18,892 nucleotides of DNA from JAJZJT01 sp964610905. GTDB lineage: Bacteria > Actinomycetota > Acidimicrobiia > Acidimicrobiales > RAAP-2. The position numbers were made by a program, and so were the translations under genes. Below, one piece after another: positions 1-6,378 of the stretch (the stretch's first letter is position 1; every line of letters begins with the position of its first letter). The DNA is taken from positions 1 to 18,892 of the forward strand of contig CAZSYT010000064.1 of assembly GCA_964610905.1 (NCBI GenBank). Reading direction: 5' to 3'. The notes under the pieces are model-generated. The model was not told where the DNA came from. It ran no database searches and saw only the letters and a list, made by a program, of their open reading frames with translations.

Positions 1-450
1 GTCGTCCTCTTCGCGTTCGGGGACGCCCAGTTCTACGGCTCGATGGGCGGCCACCCGCTCGATGCGCCCATCGTGGGGATGGCAGCGACGGCCGACGGCA
101 AGGGCTACTGGCTCGTGGCCTCCGACGGCGGGGTGTTCGCCTTCGGCGACGCCCCCTTCCTCGGCTCGATGGGCGGCCAGCCGCTGAACGCCCCGGTGGT
201 CGGCATGGCCCCCGACGTGAGCACCGGGGGCTACTGGCTGGTGGCCTCCGACGGCGGGGTCTTCGCCTTCTCGGCACCGTTCCTCGGCTCGATGGGCGGC
301 CAGCCGCTGAACGCCCCGGTGGTCGGCATCGTGGCGGGTGCCGACAGCACCGAGTACCGGCTCGTGGCCGCCGATGGAGGCGTGTTCGCCTTCGGCGGTG
401 CCCCCTTCGACGGCTCGATGGGCGGCCACCCGCTGAACGCGCCCGTGGTC
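1..450 (+). repeat. In-frame 126-bp coding tandem repeat
   Basis: The repeat protein is built from 126-bp units. The block GGCTCGATGGGCGGCCAGCC and the bases following it recur at 163 and 286, a spacing of 123 because unit 3 lost one codon. Related copies start at 37 and 412. Near-identity between units makes this stretch prone to copy-number change and to assembly collapse. Confidence 0.85.
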
Positions 451-465
451 GGGATGGGCGGCTGA
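1..465 (+). CDS. C-terminal part of a 42-residue-repeat (beta-propeller-like) protein, 5' end outside window
   Basis: The reading frame is open from the first base and ends at TGA 463-465, so only the C-terminus is present. It holds three full units and one partial unit of a 42-residue repeat with the pattern GGVFAFGDAxFxGSMGG, then LNAPVVGMA, then GYWLVASD. The third unit is one residue short (FSAPF where the others have FGDAPF), and the last stops after VVGMGG. Aromatic and glycine spacing resembles short beta-strand repeats of propeller or solenoid type. I associate such repeats with secreted or envelope proteins of Acidimicrobiia, sometimes fused to peptidoglycan- or glycan-active domains, but the functional domain, if any, lies upstream. 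Neighbouring units are almost identical in DNA, so recent duplication or gene conversion is likely. Function is not assigned. Confidence 0.85.
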   Translation, partial: VVLFAFGDAQFYGSMGGHPLDAPIVGMAATADGKGYWLVASDGGVFAFGDAPFLGSMGGQPLNAPVVGMAPDVSTGGYWLVASDGGVFAFSAPFLGSMGGQPLNAPVVGIVAGADSTEYRLVAADGGVFAFGGAPFDGSMGGHPLNAPVVGMGG

Positions 466-515
466 CGCGCTCGGGGCGCCCTCCAGCCCGCTGCCGGGGA
501 CGAGCGGGTGCCGCG

Positions 516-521
516 TAGACT
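516..521 (+). promoter_or_regulatory. Leaderless-type -10 box of the parA-like gene
   Basis: TAGACT lies 6 bases before GTG 528. With the usual 6-7 bases from the -10 box to the transcription start, the mRNA would begin at or next to the start codon. No Shine-Dalgarno is seen before this GTG, which fits a leaderless message. No clear -35 is visible. Confidence 0.6.
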
Positions 522-527
522 CGGGTC

Positions 528-1313
528 GTGACCGAGGTGTTGGCGGTGGCCAACCAGAAGGGCGGCGTCGCCAAGACGACCACGGTGCACGCGCTCGGGG
601 CGGCCACGGCCGAGCTGGGCCGCCGGGCGCTGGTGGTCGACCTCGACCCCCAAGCCTGCCTGACCTACTCGCTGGGCTTCGACCCCGACCGCCTCGACCG
701 GTCCGTCCACGACGTCTTCGTCCGCCAGGTGCCGGTCGCCGAGGTGCGCCGGCCGGTGCCCGGGGTACCGCGCCTCGACGTCCTGCCGGCCACCATCGAC
801 CTCGCCGGCGCCGAGGTGCACCTGCTCACCCGCACCGGCCGCGAGCACGTGCTGGCCCGGGCGCTCGAACCGGTCCTCGGCGACTACGACCTCGTCCTCG
901 TCGACTGCCCGCCTTCGCTCGGGGTCCTCACGATCAACGGCCTCACCGCGGCGAAGGCGGTGATCGTCCCGCTCCAGTGCGAGTCGCTCTCCCACCGGGG
1001 GGTGGGCCAGCTGCTCGAGACGATCGAGGACGTCCGGACCTTCGCCAACCCGTCGCTGGCCGTCCGGGGTGTCGTCGCCACCATGTTCGACGACCGGACT
1101 CGCCACGCCCGCCACATCCTCGAGGAAGTGGAGCGGCGCTACGGGCTGCCCGTGCTCCAGCCGCCGGTGCGCAAGTCGATCCGGTTCGCCGAGGCGCCGG
1201 CGCTCGGCAAGTCCATCCTCCAGCACGCCCCGACCTCGGCCGGTGCCGTCGCCTACCGGGAGCTCGCGCGCCAGCTCGTCGAGCCGCCGGTGGTCGCGGC
1301 GACGGCGTCGTGA
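528..1313 (+). CDS. ParA/Soj-type P-loop ATPase (orphan)
   Basis: This 261-residue protein has the deviant Walker A of the ParA/MinD class (KGGVAKTTT, with signature Lys11 and Lys16). It also has the Walker A' region VVDLDPQ (Asp38, Asp40) and a Walker B YDLVLVDCPPSLG around Asp126, followed by IVPLQCESLSHRGV. Family members dimerise on ATP, bind nucleoid DNA non-specifically and move cargo such as chromosome origins, plasmids or protein machines, with a partner stimulating hydrolysis. Length and motif order are those of a small chromosomal Soj/ParA without an N-terminal HTH. No parB, parS cluster or gidB/rnpA neighbourhood is present, so this is probably not the main chromosomal parA; the cargo is unknown. 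GTG 528 was chosen because the motif-bearing N-terminus starts there and the -10 box sits just upstream. Confidence 0.9.
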   Translation: MTEVLAVANQKGGVAKTTTVHALGAATAELGRRALVVDLDPQACLTYSLGFDPDRLDRSVHDVFVRQVPVAEVRRPVPGVPRLDVLPATIDLAGAEVHLLTRTGREHVLARALEPVLGDYDLVLVDCPPSLGVLTINGLTAAKAVIVPLQCESLSHRGVGQLLETIEDVRTFANPSLAVRGVVATMFDDRTRHARHILEEVERRYGLPVLQPPVRKSIRFAEAPALGKSILQHAPTSAGAVAYRELARQLVEPPVVAATAS

Positions 1314-1424
1314 GCGCGGTGGGCACCGACCTGCTGGCTGCCGCACCTCGACCCCGCCAGCGATCGGCGCAGGTCCCGTCGCGTCGTGGCGGCCACCCGA
1401 TCACCTGCCCGACGTACGGGCGAC

Positions 1425-1428
1425 GGAG
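1425..1428 (+). promoter_or_regulatory. Ribosome binding site fixing the DedA start
   Basis: GGAG ends 8 bases before GTG 1437. The reading frame is open further upstream, to about 1386, but nothing there has a Shine-Dalgarno. This motif therefore supports the GTG at 1437. Confidence 0.6.
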
Positions 1429-1436
1429 CTGGACGA

Positions 1437-2237
1437 GTGTCCGCCTCGCTCGCTGACCTCACCTCGCTCGCGGCCGCAGCCGCCCACGCGCTCCCGGGCG
1501 GGCTCGTGGGCGACCTGCTCCGCGTGCACGGACCTGCCGCCTACGCCGTCGTCGCCGCCCTTGCCTTCGCCGAGGCCGGCCTGCTCGTCGGCTTCTTCGT
1601 CCCGGGGGAGACCGCAGTGGTGGTCGGTGGCGTGCTCGCCGGCCTCCACCAGGTCGACCTGGGCGTCATGATGGCCGTCGTGGTCGCCGCCGCGATCGTC
1701 GGCGACTCGGTCGGCTACCTCCTCGGCCGCGAGGCGGGGCCGTGGCTCGTCGACCACCGGCCCCTGCGCGGCCGGTCGGGCGTGCGCCGGACACTCGGGC
1801 TCCTCGAGCGCTACGGCGGCGCCGCCGTCTTCCTCGGGCGCTTCGTGGCCTTCGCCCGCGCCGTCATCCCGGGCCTGGCGGGCATGAGCGGCGTCCGCTA
1901 CCGGGTCTTCCTCGCCTACAACGTGGCGGGAGGCCTGCTGTGGGGGGTCGGCTACACGCTGCTCGGCTACCTCGTCGGCGTGTCGTTCGAGCACCTCCTC
2001 TCACAGGTCGGCATCTGGTCCGTCGCCGCCGTGGGAACGGTCGTCGGCGCCGCCGTGGTGGCGAAGGTGGTCCACGACCGTCGGCGCCGCGCCGCTGTCG
2101 AGGACGTGCCCGAGGTGGAGCTGGCGGCGACCGTCGAGGTCGTCGACGTCGACGTCGACCTCGACCTCGACGGGAGGGGCACGGGCTCATCGGGCGAGCG
2201 GCCGGGCGCGGTGGCGCACCGTGACGGTGGCGGCTGA
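1437..2237 (+). CDS. DedA family (SNARE-associated/VTT domain) inner-membrane protein
   Basis: The 266-residue protein carries the DedA signature series. These are an acidic residue in FAEAGLLVGFFVPGE (Glu46 and Glu58), GDSVGYLLGREAG near 89-101, and FLGRFVAFARAVIPGLAGM near 132-150 with conserved Arg135, Arg141 and Pro145, then YNVAGGLLWG. Hydrophobic stretches around 33-55, 60-90, 155-180 and 190-212 fit the DedA fold with re-entrant helices. The family is implicated in flipping or recycling lipid carriers such as undecaprenyl phosphate or phosphatidylethanolamine, and in membrane homeostasis; the exact lipid here is unknown. The roughly 55-residue C-terminal tail is longer than usual and contains an alternating Asp-Val/Leu run at about 234-246, presumably cytoplasmic. 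It follows the ParA gene by 123 bases without overlap, so a shared function is not implied. Confidence 0.88.
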   Translation: MSASLADLTSLAAAAAHALPGGLVGDLLRVHGPAAYAVVAALAFAEAGLLVGFFVPGETAVVVGGVLAGLHQVDLGVMMAVVVAAAIVGDSVGYLLGREAGPWLVDHRPLRGRSGVRRTLGLLERYGGAAVFLGRFVAFARAVIPGLAGMSGVRYRVFLAYNVAGGLLWGVGYTLLGYLVGVSFEHLLSQVGIWSVAAVGTVVGAAVVAKVVHDRRRRAAVEDVPEVELAATVEVVDVDVDLDLDGRGTGSSGERPGAVAHRDGGG

Positions 2238-2249
2238 GCGCCGGAGCCG

Positions 2250-2292
2250 CCCACGCCCCGGTGGGACGCTTCGGCGCGCCGGGTCCGCCCGG
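2250..2292. terminator. Possible bidirectional terminator between convergent genes
   Basis: The 75-base spacer between the DedA stop and the hydrolase stop holds two short GC hairpins: CCCAC/GTGGG (2250-2265) and CCGGG/CCCGG with a 4-base loop (2279-2292). There is no T-tract. Position between convergent genes is the main support. Confidence 0.3.
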
Positions 2293-2312
2293 AGGCTCGT
2301 CGTGGACCCGCC

Positions 2313-3371
2313 TCAGCTCCCGGCGGGGTAGAAGCGCGTCGGCGTCCCGTCGGCGCCCTCGGCCCGCCGGAGCCGACCGGTGCGGGCCAGCACGACACAG
2401 TGCGCGAGTGTCTCGCCGTTGGCCTGGCGCTGCATGAACGGCTCGAGGCGGTCGAAGGGGCGCGACCAGTGCAGCTTCTCGGTGATCTGCCAGGCCGTGA
2501 GGCCGGGGTCGGCCGCCACGACGGTCTCGATCTCGCCGAGGCGAGCGTGGTGGTGGGAGACGATGGCGTCCACCCGGTCGGCGAGCCCGGCGAAGCGGTA
2601 CTCGTGGGCGGGCAGGACCTCGCCGGTGTCGAGCGCTCGCACCTTGGCCAGCGACGCCAGGTAGTCCCCGAGCGGGTCGGGGAACTGCTGGGTGTGGACG
2701 GAGATGTTCGGCGTGATCCGGGGGAGCACGTGGTCTCCGGCGAGGAGGAGCCGGCGCGCCTCGCTGTAGAAGCAGACGTGCCCCGGGGAGTGCCCCGGCG
2801 TCCACACCGTGCGGAGGTCCCATCCGGGCAGCGAGACCGGCGCGCCGTCCTCGAAGAGCACGTCCGGGCGGGCCATGGTGACCATCGACTTGACCACCAT
2901 GGAGGCGAAGGCCAGGTCGGGCAGCTTGTCGCCTGGCACGCCCGAGTCGGCGAGCAGGCGGGTCATGTCGGCGACCAGACGGTCGGTGTCCCCGTAGCGT
3001 GACTCGAGCATGACGGCGTCGTCGGGGTGGAGGCCGATCCACGCCCCCGACACCTCGCGGACGCGGCCGGCGAGCCCGTAGTGGTCCGGGTGGATGTGGG
3101 TCACGAGCACGGCGGCCACGTCCGACAGGCTTCCGCCGGCCGTCTCGAGGCCGCGGCTCAAGGCGCCGAACGCCTCGTCGGTGTTCCAGCCGGCGTCCAC
3201 GAGGGCGACGCCGCCCCTCCTCAGCTCGAGCGCGTAGACGAGCACGTAGCGCAAGGGGTTGTTGGGGATGGGCACCGGGATCGACCACAGCCCCGGTCGG
3301 ACCTCCTCGACGGGCGGGAGGAGGTCGGCGTCCCAGGCCTCCTTCTGCCGCGTGCCGGTGACCGTGACCAT
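2313..3371 (-). CDS. Metallo-beta-lactamase-fold hydrolase (glyoxalase II/LACTB2-like)
   Basis: This is a 352-residue MBL-fold enzyme with the complete metal site: THIHPDH (His92, His94, Asp96, His97), TPGHSPGH (His194 and the nearby His198), AGDH (Asp213) and PAHEY (His256). This composition supports a two-metal hydrolase acting on a thioester, ester or phosphodiester; the substrate cannot be read from the sequence. The C-terminal 70-80 residues (AWQITEKLHW, then TLAHCVVLARTGRLRR) look like the small winged-helix-like appendix seen in LACTB2-type hydrolases. There is no signal peptide, so it is cytoplasmic. The open frame runs upstream to about 3410, but ATG 3371 is preferred. A TACCGT box lies exactly 6 bases before it, and the 13 extra residues upstream look non-coding. 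Confidence 0.87.
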   Translation of the reverse strand: MVTVTGTRQKEAWDADLLPPVEEVRPGLWSIPVPIPNNPLRYVLVYALELRRGGVALVDAGWNTDEAFGALSRGLETAGGSLSDVAAVLVTHIHPDHYGLAGRVREVSGAWIGLHPDDAVMLESRYGDTDRLVADMTRLLADSGVPGDKLPDLAFASMVVKSMVTMARPDVLFEDGAPVSLPGWDLRTVWTPGHSPGHVCFYSEARRLLLAGDHVLPRITPNISVHTQQFPDPLGDYLASLAKVRALDTGEVLPAHEYRFAGLADRVDAIVSHHHARLGEIETVVAADPGLTAWQITEKLHWSRPFDRLEPFMQRQANGETLAHCVVLARTGRLRRAEGADGTPTRFYPAGS

Positions 3372-3377
3372 GGGCGC

Positions 3378-3383
3378 ACGGTA
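3378..3383 (-). promoter_or_regulatory. Leaderless-type -10 box of the MBL hydrolase
   Basis: On the minus strand TACCGT is followed by six bases (GCGCCC) and then ATG 3371. This is the same geometry as at several other genes in the window. It helps choose this start over the longer open frame. Confidence 0.55.
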
Positions 3384-3721
3384 CACGTGGGCCACGCACG
3401 GTGGCCACATGGTGGCGAGCCGGCGAGCTCCTCCGGGATCCGGACGACAATCGATCGGTCTCTTCAGAGATGAAATAGCAGAATAGAGCCGCGGGAAGTT
3501 GATGACCTACACTCGTGTAAGTCGTGTGGCAGCCGGCGCCTGGGACGTTCTGCCTCCGAGCCAGGCAAACGCTGAGAGTAGTGAGATGACGTGTTTGCGC
3601 TATATCTAGATCCTGGTGATCCCGATCTCAGCGCAGTACATAGTCAACCAAGCACACCCCGTGACCAACTGAGGCACCGCTGCGCCCACCATGGGCACTC
3701 GGGCGGTTCGCGGGAAATTGT
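3384..3721. other. AT-richer gene-poor intergenic stretch
   Basis: No recognisable gene lies here. Bases 3601-3660 are exactly 50% G+C, against about 70% in the flanking genes, and runs such as TATATCTAGAT occur. Visible structure includes the operator-like inverted repeat at 3505-3522 and a GCAAAC/GTTTGC pair (3565-3570 and 3593-3598, 22-base spacer). Short open frames in the area lack the GC-rich third positions of real genes in this genome. Confidence 0.6.
3505..3522. promoter_or_regulatory. Operator-like inverted repeat
   Basis: ACCTACACTCGTGTAAGT reads as two half-sites ACyTACAC/GTGTArGT around a 2-base centre. Sixteen of the 18 bases lie in arms that pair with one mismatched position. 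Its size is typical of a dimeric repressor site. No adjacent regulator gene identifies the binder. Confidence 0.35.
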
Positions 3722-3750
3722 TTGACGGTCGTCGGACTCGTCCATAGCAT
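3722..3750 (+). promoter_or_regulatory. Consensus-like sigma-70/HrdB-type promoter
   Basis: TTGACG (3722-3727), a 17-base spacer, then TAGCAT (3745-3750). This is the closest match to a housekeeping promoter in the window and points to the PAS-GGDEF-EAL gene. The predicted start near 3757 leaves a 5' leader of about 138 bases before GTG 3895. Confidence 0.65.
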
Positions 3751-3756
3751 GGCAGC

Positions 3757-3894
3757 ACATTGGAGCACTGATGGGCTCCGCTTTTGGCAGGGACTGGTTC
3801 GTCGTATTCACGGAACGCGTTCGGTGCGATCGGCCGCCGGTCACCACGGTGCCGGCACGCTGGCACCGGATCGGCGAGCGGCGAGGAGTGTCGG
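3757..3894 (+). other. Long 5' leader of the GGDEF-EAL gene
   Basis: The inferred untranslated leader contains two perfect 10-base palindromes, GAACGCGTTC (3813-3822) and GTGCCGGCAC (3849-3858). A 7-bp inverted repeat CGGTGCC/GGCACCG (3847-3853 and 3862-3868) overlaps the second. I see no match to a known c-di-GMP riboswitch core. The GAGGAG Shine-Dalgarno (3883-3888) lies 6 bases before GTG 3895. Confidence 0.4.
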
Positions 3895-5781
3895 GTGAGC
3901 GATCACGGGGGAGCAGCGCCGGCCGACGAGCCGGCCTTCGACGCAGGGCCGGCGAACCAGCCTGCCCGGCTGCGTCGCCTTCCGGGGAGCGGCACCGGCC
4001 GCGACCGCCGCGCCTCCCGCGAGCGACCGGCCCCGAGGGCACCGGGGCGTCCGCTCGACGAGGTCGCCTGGCGTCACCGCTTCGAGCAGGTCATCTCACG
4101 GTCGCGCGACGCGTTCATCGAGGTCGACGGATCGGGCATCGTCACCGAGTGGAACCGTCGGGCGGAGGAGATCCTCGGCTGGCGGCGAGCCGAGGTGGTC
4201 GGGAGGCCGATCACCGACACGGTGCTGCGGGCCGAGTTCGTGCGCGCCGCGTTCACCGACGCCGCAACCGCCTACGCCGAGCTGATCAACCGTGCCGCGG
4301 TCCCGGGCGGCGACCGCGGCTCCGAACGCCAGGAGGTCGAGTTCGTCCACAAGGACGGCCATACCGTCATCGCCGGCGGCACCATGTTCGCGACGACGTT
4401 CGGCGGCGAGCGGCGCATCGGCGGCTTCGTCCACGACCTCTCCGAGCAACGGGCGGCCGAGCAGGCCCTCGCCCACGCCTACCTGCACGACTCGCTGACG
4501 GGGCTGCCGAACCGCGCCCTGTTCAGCTACCGCCTGGCCTACGCGGTGGCCGAGTCGCAGGGTCGCCCTGGATCGGTGGCCGTCGTGGTCCTCGACCTCG
4601 ACCGGTTCAAGTCGGTCAACGACGGCCTCGGCCACGAAGCCGGCGACGACCTGCTGGTCGCCGTGGCAGAGCGCCTGCGAGCCGAGGGGCGCGATGCCGA
4701 GCTGGTCGCCCGCTTCGGCGCCGACGAGTTCCTCGCCTTCTTCACGTCGCCCGGTGGCGACGCCGAGCGCATGGCGACACGGTTCGCCACCAGGGTGCAG
4801 GCGACGCTCGGAGAGCCCTTCGTCGTCGAGGACATCGAGGTGTTCCTGGGCGCCTCGCTGGGGGTCGCCGTCTCCGACGGAGCCACCGAGGCCACCGTGC
4901 TGCTCGCGAACGCCGAGTCGGCGATGTACGAGGCGAAGCACCGGGGCGGGTCGGCGGTGGAGACGTTCGGCGAGTCGATGCGGATCGAGGTCGTCGACCG
5001 GATGACGACCGAGCACTCCCTGCACCGCGCCCTCGAGCGCAGCGAGCTCATGCTCCACTACCAGCCGGTGGTGGACATCCACGGAGACGTCCCCGTGGGC
5101 GTCGAGGCCCTCGTGCGCTGGCAGCACCCCGAGCACGGCCTGGTCGCGCCGTACCGGTTCATCCCGGTCGCCGAGGAGAGCGGGTTGATCATCCCCATCG
5201 GGGCGTGGGTCCTCGAGGAGGCCTGTCACCAGCTCCAGCAGTGGCAGAACGAGTACGCGTCCGGCATGCGGGGCTCGGTGGAGGTCAACCTCTCTGCTCG
5301 CCAGATCGACCATCCCGACATCGTCTCGACGGTCGAGCGGATCCTGTCGACCACCAGGCTCCCGGCCGCGAACCTCACACTCGAGATCACCGAGAGCGCC
5401 CTCATGCGCGACGCCGCCGGGGCGCTCGACGTGCTGCGGGCGCTGAAGGAGATCGGCGTCTCCCTCGCCATCGACGACTTCGGCACGGGGTACTCCTCGC
5501 TCAGCTACCTGCAGCGCTTCCCGCTCGACATCCTGAAGGTGGACAAGTCCTTCGTCGACGAGCTCGGCGCGGGGAGCGGCGGGGGCGAGGAGATCGTCTC
5601 CGCCGTCGTCAAGCTCGCGCACGCGCTGGGCCTCAAGGTGGTGGCCGAGGGCGTCGAGACCGAGCGGCAGCTCGACGTCCTGCGCTCCCTCGGTTGCGAC
5701 TACGCCCAGGGGTACCTCTTCTCCCGCCCCGTGCCCGCCAGCGTGCTCGCCGACCGTCTCGGGCTGACCACGCCCGTCTGA
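3895..5781 (+). CDS. PAS-GGDEF-EAL cyclic-di-GMP signalling protein, probable phosphodiesterase
   Basis: The 628-residue protein has an Arg/Pro-rich N-terminus, a PAS domain (about 62-185), a GGDEF domain (about 195-358) and an EAL domain (about 372-620). The GGDEF signature is GADEF (275-279), and the position of the inhibitory RxxD site reads RDAE, so cyclase activity is doubtful; such domains often bind GTP and tune the EAL. The EAL side is complete: EAL (404-406), Asn465, Glu497 and Glu500 in LEITE, Asp527-Asp528 in DDFGTGYSS, Lys548, Glu585 in VAEGVE and Gln605. It probably hydrolyses c-di-GMP to pGpG under control of the PAS sensor. It has no membrane segment. The frame is open upstream to 3784, but GTG 3895 has a strong GAGGAG site at 6 bases. 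Confidence 0.9.
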   Translation: MSDHGGAAPADEPAFDAGPANQPARLRRLPGSGTGRDRRASRERPAPRAPGRPLDEVAWRHRFEQVISRSRDAFIEVDGSGIVTEWNRRAEEILGWRRAEVVGRPITDTVLRAEFVRAAFTDAATAYAELINRAAVPGGDRGSERQEVEFVHKDGHTVIAGGTMFATTFGGERRIGGFVHDLSEQRAAEQALAHAYLHDSLTGLPNRALFSYRLAYAVAESQGRPGSVAVVVLDLDRFKSVNDGLGHEAGDDLLVAVAERLRAEGRDAELVARFGADEFLAFFTSPGGDAERMATRFATRVQATLGEPFVVEDIEVFLGASLGVAVSDGATEATVLLANAESAMYEAKHRGGSAVETFGESMRIEVVDRMTTEHSLHRALERSELMLHYQPVVDIHGDVPVGVEALVRWQHPEHGLVAPYRFIPVAEESGLIIPIGAWVLEEACHQLQQWQNEYASGMRGSVEVNLSARQIDHPDIVSTVERILSTTRLPAANLTLEITESALMRDAAGALDVLRALKEIGVSLAIDDFGTGYSSLSYLQRFPLDILKVDKSFVDELGAGSGGGEEIVSAVVKLAHALGLKVVAEGVETERQLDVLRSLGCDYAQGYLFSRPVPASVLADRLGLTTPV

Positions 5782-5784
5782 CGA

Positions 5785-5803
5785 CGCCCGGGGCTGCCGG
5801 GCG
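5785..5803. terminator. GC hairpin between the EAL gene and convergent tRNA-Pro
   Basis: CGCCCGG, loop GGCTG, CCGGGCG begins 4 bases after the TGA of the GGDEF-EAL gene and lies about 18 bases beyond the 3' end of the opposing tRNA. There is no T-run, as is common for actinobacterial terminators. The position suggests it ends both transcripts. Confidence 0.5.
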
Positions 5804-5820
5804 GCGCGATCGGAGTTGCG

Positions 5821-5894
5821 TCGGGGAGACCGGATTCGAACCGGCGACCTCCTGCTCCCAAAGCAGGCGCGCTACCAAGCTGCGCCACTCCCCG
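5821..5894 (-). tRNA. tRNA-Pro (anticodon TGG)
   Basis: The minus strand folds into a full cloverleaf. The acceptor is CGGGGAG/CTCCCCG, the D stem is GCGC/GCGC around AGCTTGGTA, and the anticodon stem is CCTGC/GCAGG with loop TTTGGGA. The anticodon TGG is at 5860-5858. The T arm is GCCGG-TTCGAAT-CCGGT, and the discriminator base is A. It reads CCA codons and, by wobble, other proline codons. CCA is not encoded at the 3' end (the following bases are CGCA) and must be added by the CCA enzyme. The 74-base length is normal. Confidence 0.95.
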
Positions 5895-5932
5895 GTGGCT
5901 CCCACTCTGCCATGGACGCCGCCCGCCCGTCG

Positions 5933-6010
5933 TCACCGTCGCGGCCCGGCGGACGGCCTCGCACCCGCCGCTCACCGTCGCGGCCCGGCGGACGGCCTCG
6001 CACCCGCCGC
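5933..6010. repeat. Perfect 39-bp tandem duplication
   Basis: Two identical 39-bp copies (5933-5971 and 5972-6010, each beginning TCACCGTCGCGG) are followed by the first five bases of a third. They sit between tRNA-Pro and the SDR stub, with no gene reading through them. Identity of the copies suggests a recent slip or recombination event. Confidence 0.9.
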
Positions 6011-6289
6011 TCACCCGGGCGCCTCGGCCTCGCAGAGCTGCCGGAGCCGTCCGAGCGACGCGGTCGCCGACGGGCGGGCCCACCAGCCGGCGATCGCGCC
6101 CAGCCCGGGCAGCGGGGTCGAGACGACGTCGACGACCACGTCGACGTCGGAGAGGGCGGCGGCGACCCGCGCCTCGTCGGAGAGGCCGACGCCGGCGGCC
6201 CGGCTCAGCACGACCACCTCGTGCCTGTCCGCCCGGGCTACGTCGACCACGTGCCGGCCCACCGTCCCCGTCCCGCCCGCCACGGCCAT
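6011..6289 (-). pseudogene. Truncated NmrA-like/atypical SDR NAD(P)-binding protein (N-terminal stub)
   Basis: The minus-strand frame starts MAVAGGTGTVGRHVVDVAR and continues HEVVVLSRAAG, then AAALSDVDVVVDV. This is the Rossmann GxxGxxG (Gly5, Gly8, Gly11) and the first beta-alpha-beta units of NmrA-type NAD(P)-binding proteins. Full members are about 250-290 residues; this one stops at 92, its last 30 residues match nothing I recognise, and the 39-bp tandem repeat and tRNA follow at once. It is therefore a broken remnant or, less likely, a short NAD(P)-binding protein. A GTG at 6295 could add two residues. It is divergent from the Rrf2 gene, the arrangement described for rsrR in Streptomyces venezuelae. 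Confidence 0.6.
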
Positions 6290-6322
6290 GCGCACGACGG
6301 ACCTGCTCAACGCGGATAGGAG

Positions 6323-6376
6323 TTGTCCACGTTCGTCAGGCGCCGGAGATCCGGACAAGTGACAAGTAGAGTCCGG
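6323..6376. promoter_or_regulatory. Divergent control region of the Rrf2 gene: -10 box and inverted repeats
   Basis: TAGAGT (6367-6372) lies 6 bases before ATG 6379, a leaderless-type promoter. Around it CCGGAC (6351-6356) and GTCCGG (6371-6376) form a perfect 6-bp inverted repeat, and TTGTCC (6323-6328) mirrors GGACAA (6353-6358). GACAAG also occurs twice in tandem (6354-6359 and 6361-6366). Such repeats covering the -10 box are plausible autoregulatory sites for the Rrf2 protein; this is inference. Confidence 0.45.
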
Positions 6377-6378
6377 GC

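Noticed and set aside
1310..1456. A 48-codon frame starting at a GTG that overlaps the ParA stop (GTGA), ending inside the DedA start.
   Set aside because: Third positions are clearly less GC-rich (about 10 of 48 end in A or T) than in real genes here, there is no recognisable domain, and it overlaps the DedA start.
1864..3450. Open frame of 528 codons on the minus strand overlapping the MBL hydrolase and DedA.
   Set aside because: It is out of frame with the MBL motifs, and the translation is Arg/Pro-rich without domains.
3813..3822. GAACGCGTTC as an SOS (LexA) box.
   Set aside because: The actinobacterial/Bacillus-type box has GAAC-N4-GTTC; here the spacer is two bases.
3606..3866. An 86-codon minus-strand frame in the AT-richer gap.
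   Set aside because: No domain, ordinary third-position composition, no ribosome binding site, and it overlaps the EAL-gene promoter and leader.
3757..3894. Possible c-di-GMP riboswitch in the leader of the EAL gene.
   Set aside because: The characteristic conserved core sequences of the GEMM classes are not visible; only generic palindromes are.
5933..6010. The 39-bp tandem repeat as an attachment site for an integrated element at tRNA-Pro.
   Set aside because: The repeat does not copy the tRNA 3' end, and no integrase or phage gene is in the window.
3771..6362. Open frame of 863 codons overlapping the PAS-GGDEF-EAL gene and running through the tRNA.
   Set aside because: Frame shadow; it crosses a tRNA on the other strand and the 39-bp repeats, and has no domain content.
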